Origin: Ilumatobacteraceae bacterium
GTDB taxonomy: Bacteria > Actinomycetota > Acidimicrobiia > Acidimicrobiales > Ilumatobacteraceae
DNA: 64,000 nt
Direction of reading: 5' to 3'
NCBI GenBank assembly: GCA_033344875.1
Contig: JAWPMO010000001.1
Coordinates: 744,001-808,000 of the forward strand
Notes under the pieces: generated by a model
Seen by the model: only the letters and a program-made list of their open reading frames with translations
What the model was told of the DNA's origin: nothing
Databases searched by the model: none
Made by a program: the position numbers and the translations under genes
In this document: positions 61,301 to 64,000 of the stretch, in pieces
Layout: each line of letters starts with the position of its first letter
Position numbering within the stretch: the stretch's first letter is position 1

Positions 61301-62560
61301 GTTCGCCAGCCCGTGTCCGGCTTCAGCCGGGTCACGTCCCTCGTCATCCGAGCGGGCGACGAGGAGCGCACCGTGCAACTCGACCCCGACGCCGCCGGAT
61401 CGTCGACGGTGCCGGTCGATCCGCCACTCCCCGCCGGGGCGCTCGAGTTCGTGCTGGCCGAGATCGACGAAGAGCAGACGATCGACCGGCGATTCGGCGA
61501 CCCGCTCGTCCTGCCGGCGGCGATCCTCGACCTGCGCTACGACGGTCGCCCAGCGACCGAACCGGTCGCCGCGTCGTCGGTCGATGTGCCGTGCGCCACC
61601 GTGGCGCGGATCGACGGTGTCGATCTCACGGCCTCGATCCGGGTCGTCGATGCCGGTTGGCTCGACGGAGCACCGATCGAGGTCGAAGCCTGTGACCCGT
61701 CGGTGAGCCTGGCCGCCGGGCACCACCTGATCGAAGGCACCGCAGGCGCACTGCCGGTCACCCTCGACCGGGTCGTGCTCGACGACGGTGTCGCCTCGGC
61801 GCTTCGTGACGCCGCACCGGCACCGCCGGTCGAGGTCGTCGCCGACGGCCGGTTCGACCGGACGGTCGAGGTCGGGCCCTGCCCGGACGGCTGCTGGCTC
61901 GTGATCGGCGAAGGCGTGAACGAGGCATGGACGGCAACGGCGGCGGGCCTCGACCTCGGTCCCCCGGTCACCGTCGACGGCGGCTTCAACGGCTGGTGGG
62001 TCGCTCCGAGGGACGGCATCACGACGGTCGAGGTGCGTTGGACGGCGCAGGGCACGCTCGTGTGGGCACTCGTGGTCTCGCTGCTCGGCACGGCCGGCGC
62101 GATCGCGCTGATCGCTCGTGCCCGGCTCCGACGCGACGACGACATCGGGATCCCCGACACGGCGACGCCGCCGGGCTGGTCGTGGGGTCCGTCCGCTCCG
62201 GTGGCACGGCACCGAGCCGTGATGATCGCCGCGACGTGGACGCTGGCCGGAGGGCTGCTCATCGGCCCGCAATGGGCCCTGTGCGGGCTCGTGGGCGGCG
62301 CAGCGGTCGTGATCGTCCGTCGGCACCGCCTGGTCGAGCTGACGGCGTTGGCGAGCCTCCTGGTCGTCGCCGCGATCGTGGTGCTCCGGGAGCGGCGTTC
62401 GGCGCCCCCGCCCAACGGGGCATGGCCCGGAACGTTCGAGTCGGTGCACGGCCTCGGCATGTTCGCCATCGCCTGTGTGATCGTCGCCGCGCTGGTGGCC
62501 GACGACACCGAGCCGGCGGCCGCACCGCCGGGCCGGCCGGACAACACCACCGACGGGTGA
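58307..62560 (+). CDS. AftD-like alpha-(1->3)-arabinofuranosyltransferase-family protein
   Basis: A 1417-residue membrane protein of about the size of mycobacterial AftD. The N-terminal about 410 residues form a GT-C domain with many helices; loops DSKLYLYLDPGRFLADA and WPSGPWFWFFE hold the predicted active-site acidic and aromatic residues. Long extracytoplasmic beta domains follow, with two CBM/discoidin-like regions near residues 738-860 and 951-1051, then four C-terminal helices. It transfers arabinofuranose in mycobacteria; the same sugar here is inference. GTG start. Confidence 0.87.
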   Translation: MTEARAAWYARPPARTAAVLALLAYLPSLTAAPGRMPSDSKLYLYLDPGRFLADAASTFDGRQFAGWVPHQHVAYLWPSGPWFWFFETIGVPDWIAHRLWIGSIMLAAGLGVRWCGRLLGVGPMAAFAAAIAYQLSVYVLPYVSRTSVMLLPWAGLGWIVAFTIRATRQRGWADPAAVALVVLTVGAVNATALAMIIPAPAWWLVHAAWRRSIAWRDAALVATRVGVLSLAVSLWWIAMLLIQGRYGTDVLPYSESLADVSLTATSAETWRGLGYWLFYVRDPFSATTTESLRYLSSTVSIALSYALPLLALAALTWCRWAHRRYVAGLIGIGLVLAVGVHPIGDRSPLMRVFAGDDDGGLALALRSSTRALPVMMLGVALALAMVVEAGRTSTPVPRFDLRASSALGVTVALVAVLNLPSLWTGAFVDPALERDQDPPPSWLEAAAALDASGDDGRVLQLPGVEFGAYRWGYTVDQPLPGLTDKPLVTRDLLPLGSGPAMDLLYAFDDRVQDGVLEPSAVAPIARLLGADTIWLTNDLAAERFRTARPGVVRDLVTGAPGIGDPVGYGELSLHRPETPMADGRALADARVGDPSPDVELVAVEQPGRVVRAAADVLVVSGSGDGLVDAAGAGLLDGTDVAIRYSADLDAGRDGAVERAVGVIVTDSNRDRARHWRSSQDTTGFTETGGPDQDVLTSVAADARLDVFHPTDPATQTIAEQRGPVVATASAYGEPFAYLPEHRPFMAVDGDPDTAWLVGEHGDPIGATIRLDFERPTDRLVLHQPPQPDDRHITQVVYRTAGGADGGSGGGSFTLDEASWNGAGNVLQLDAPVDAIDLTIVAVAGGTPFTASAVAPVGFTEIDTGAGPATEVVRPPIDALGAVAAETPLAHVLTRLRVDPMDRWRDDPEPVLVREIELPTPRDMTVELSARIDARATDAELASLFGWPAVASTRLTGSPRNAGVSALDDDDTTAWITAFGAARGAVLATTTSEPVSSVTVRQPVSGFSRVTSLVIRAGDEERTVQLDPDAAGSSTVPVDPPLPAGALEFVLAEIDEEQTIDRRFGDPLVLPAAILDLRYDGRPATEPVAASSVDVPCATVARIDGVDLTASIRVVDAGWLDGAPIEVEACDPSVSLAAGHHLIEGTAGALPVTLDRVVLDDGVASALRDAAPAPPVEVVADGRFDRTVEVGPCPDGCWLVIGEGVNEAWTATAAGLDLGPPVTVDGGFNGWWVAPRDGITTVEVRWTAQGTLVWALVVSLLGTAGAIALIARARLRRDDDIGIPDTATPPGWSWGPSAPVARHRAVMIAATWTLAGGLLIGPQWALCGLVGGAAVVIVRRHRLVELTALASLLVVAAIVVLRERRSAPPPNGAWPGTFESVHGLGMFAIACVIVAALVADDTEPAAAPPGRPDNTTDG

Positions 62561-62582
62561 CGGTTCACTACCCTCGGCCCCG

Positions 62583-64000
62583 ATGATGGATCTGATCCGG
62601 CGTCGGCCGGTACGCGTCGGCGCCGCCGTGGCGGTGCTCCCCCTCGTCGTCGCGCTCGTCGCGCTGCTGTGGCGACCGTGGTTCCCGGTGCTCGATCTCG
62701 CGATGACCGAATTCCGGGTTCGTGACGTCGGCGGACGGTTCACCCCCCGCATCGGCCTCCCGGGCCGGATCGGCGAGTTTCCCGACCAGGGCAGCCACCC
62801 CGGCCCCTGGTCGTTCTATCTCGTCGCGCCGTTCTACCGATTGGCCGGTGCATCCGCCTGGGGTCTGCAGTTCGGCAGCGTCGTCGTCAACAGCGCTGCG
62901 TTCGTCGGCGTGGTCGCGATCGGGCGTCGCACCGGCGGGGCCGTCGGAGCTCTGGCCATGGCCGCGGTCGCGGCGGTGGCGATCCGGGGGTTCGGGCTCA
63001 ACGTGCTCACGCACCCGTGGAACCCCTACTTCCCGCTCGCACTCTGGCTCCTGCTGCTCGTCGCCGCGTGGGCGGTCCTCGCCGGCGATCACCGGCTCGC
63101 CGTGGTCGTCGCGTTCTGCGGTTCGATCGCAACGCAGACACACGTGCCGTACCTCCTGTCGTGCGTGTTGGTGAGCCTGCTCGTGCTGGCGAGCCTGCTG
63201 CGGACGTGGCTGATGTCGAGCGGCGATGAGCTGGCGGCGGTGCGGAACTCGACACTGCTCGCGCTCGGTGTGACCGTGCTGCTGTGGCTGCCGCCGCTCG
63301 TCGAGCAGCTCCGTCGCGATCCCGGCAACATGACGATGCTCTGGCGACACTTCACCGGCGAACCCGACGAGCCGATGGTGTCGGTCGCCACGGCGGTCGA
63401 GGTGTTCCTCCGTCACCTCGACGTGTTCGGGGCCGGCTGGTCGTTGTTGACCAGCACCGACGGGTTCGTGGTGCGGTCGAGCGTGCCCGTCGAGTCGGCC
63501 GGAACCGGCTCGGTCATCGTCGGATTCCTCGTGCTGTTCGTCTGGATCGTCGCCGCGCTGACGGCGTTCAAGATGCGGGTCGACGTGCTGAACGCGCTCA
63601 ACCTCGTCCTCGCCGTCGCGCTCGGTGCCGGGCTCGTGTCGATGACCCGGATCCTCGGCAAGGTGTGGTTCTACCTGACGCTCTGGGCGTGGATGACGCT
63701 GCTGCTGGTCGTCGTCTCGGTGTTGTGGACCGCGGTCGAGTTCGTGCGTCGTCGGGCCGAGCTGCCCGACGAGTGGCTTCGGGCTGCCGCTGTCACGACC
63801 CTCGTGGGCTCGACCGTGCTCTCCCTGGGCGCGGTCGCCGTGCAGGAAGTGCCGGAGCGGACCCAGTCGGAGGGGCTCCGTGCGATCGTCGCGCCGACCG
63901 TCGAGGCGATCGACGATGGCCTCGGTGCCGCCGTCGGTCGGGACGGGACGTACCTCGTGACCTGGCAGGATGCGATGTACATCGGCTCGCAGGGCTACGG
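62583..64000 (+). CDS. Multi-pass membrane protein, glycosyltransferase-like (3' end outside window)
   Basis: The frame is open from the ATG at 62583 to the right edge, covering 472 codons with no stop. About ten hydrophobic helices are visible. The first large loop has HPGPWSFYLVAPFYRLAG, with nearby acidic residues as in GT-C/GT39-type sugar transferases. A later helix has THPWNPYFPLALWLLLLVA. The C-terminal domain is not in the window, so the family is tentative. It follows the AftD-like gene by 22 bp. Confidence 0.8.
   Translation, partial: MMDLIRRRPVRVGAAVAVLPLVVALVALLWRPWFPVLDLAMTEFRVRDVGGRFTPRIGLPGRIGEFPDQGSHPGPWSFYLVAPFYRLAGASAWGLQFGSVVVNSAAFVGVVAIGRRTGGAVGALAMAAVAAVAIRGFGLNVLTHPWNPYFPLALWLLLLVAAWAVLAGDHRLAVVVAFCGSIATQTHVPYLLSCVLVSLLVLASLLRTWLMSSGDELAAVRNSTLLALGVTVLLWLPPLVEQLRRDPGNMTMLWRHFTGEPDEPMVSVATAVEVFLRHLDVFGAGWSLLTSTDGFVVRSSVPVESAGTGSVIVGFLVLFVWIVAALTAFKMRVDVLNALNLVLAVALGAGLVSMTRILGKVWFYLTLWAWMTLLLVVVSVLWTAVEFVRRRAELPDEWLRAAAVTTLVGSTVLSLGAVAVQEVPERTQSEGLRAIVAPTVEAIDDGLGAAVGRDGTYLVTWQDAMYIGSQGY

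Noticed and set aside
60725-62752. 675-residue minus-strand frame over the AftD-like gene
   Set aside because: Arg/Asp-rich shadow; the plus strand has membrane helices and CBM-like domains in the right order.

Overview
The window is high-G+C, densely coded DNA, with many GTG starts and 4-bp ATGA/GTGA overlaps between genes. Together with F420-type LLM oxidoreductases, an AftD-like arabinofuranosyltransferase and several lipoproteins with acidic linkers, this points to an actinobacterium. The gene mix fits the Acidimicrobiia (Ilumatobacter-like), but that placement is inference from gene content. No insertion sequence, integrase, phage gene or CRISPR array is visible, and no gene-free stretch exceeds 300 bases.

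Layout. 1-6896 (minus): the first 2298 codons of a giant secreted protein that runs off the left edge. It has a beta-helix, an array of 24 PLNAF pentapeptides, a putative gingipain/caspase-like peptidase domain and Ig-like repeats. 7120-10205 (minus): tRNA-Pro(GGG), a zinc-ribbon membrane peptide, the ribosome-assembly GTPase Der and a PDZ/radical-SAM protein. 10263-16971: ispH, small proteins, an acyl-CoA dehydrogenase, an acyl-CoA synthetase and a GDPD phosphodiesterase. 17051-20780: a three-gene molybdenum hydroxylase of the PaoABC type. 20800-23445: a RimK-like ligase carrying a TrkA-C domain, divergent from a RimB-like protease and an aspartoacylase-like hydrolase. 23408-32478: gamma-glutamyltransferase, a PLP enzyme, a cytosine-deaminase-like amidohydrolase, creatininase, two LLM flavoenzymes and a metallophosphoesterase. 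32538-37031: a structured leader, a NitT/TauT-type ABC importer and a Rieske oxygenase. 37053-46163: an FAD oxidoreductase, an M20 amidohydrolase, a site-2 protease, a purine-type phosphoribosyltransferase, a second molybdenum hydroxylase of xanthine-dehydrogenase type, and PPK2. 46300-52171: a dipeptide/oligopeptide ABC importer. 52186-64000: an AlkA-like glycosylase, then a tightly overlapping run of a GMC oxidoreductase, two SDR epimerases, a PIG-V-like protein, an AftD-like protein and another multi-pass membrane protein cut by the right edge.

How the genes fit together. The centre (17-52 kb) reads as a scavenging region: two ABC importers, two molybdenum hydroxylases, several C-N hydrolases (amidohydrolase, creatininase, M20, GGT), a phosphoribosyltransferase and redox enzymes. 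This would suit uptake and breakdown of nitrogen heterocycles, peptides and aromatic acids; individual substrates cannot be fixed from sequence. The right end looks like a cell-envelope glycan or glycolipid locus. The least familiar elements are the PLNAF-array surface protein, the RimK/TrkA-C writer with two possible erasers, and the AftD-like envelope operon.
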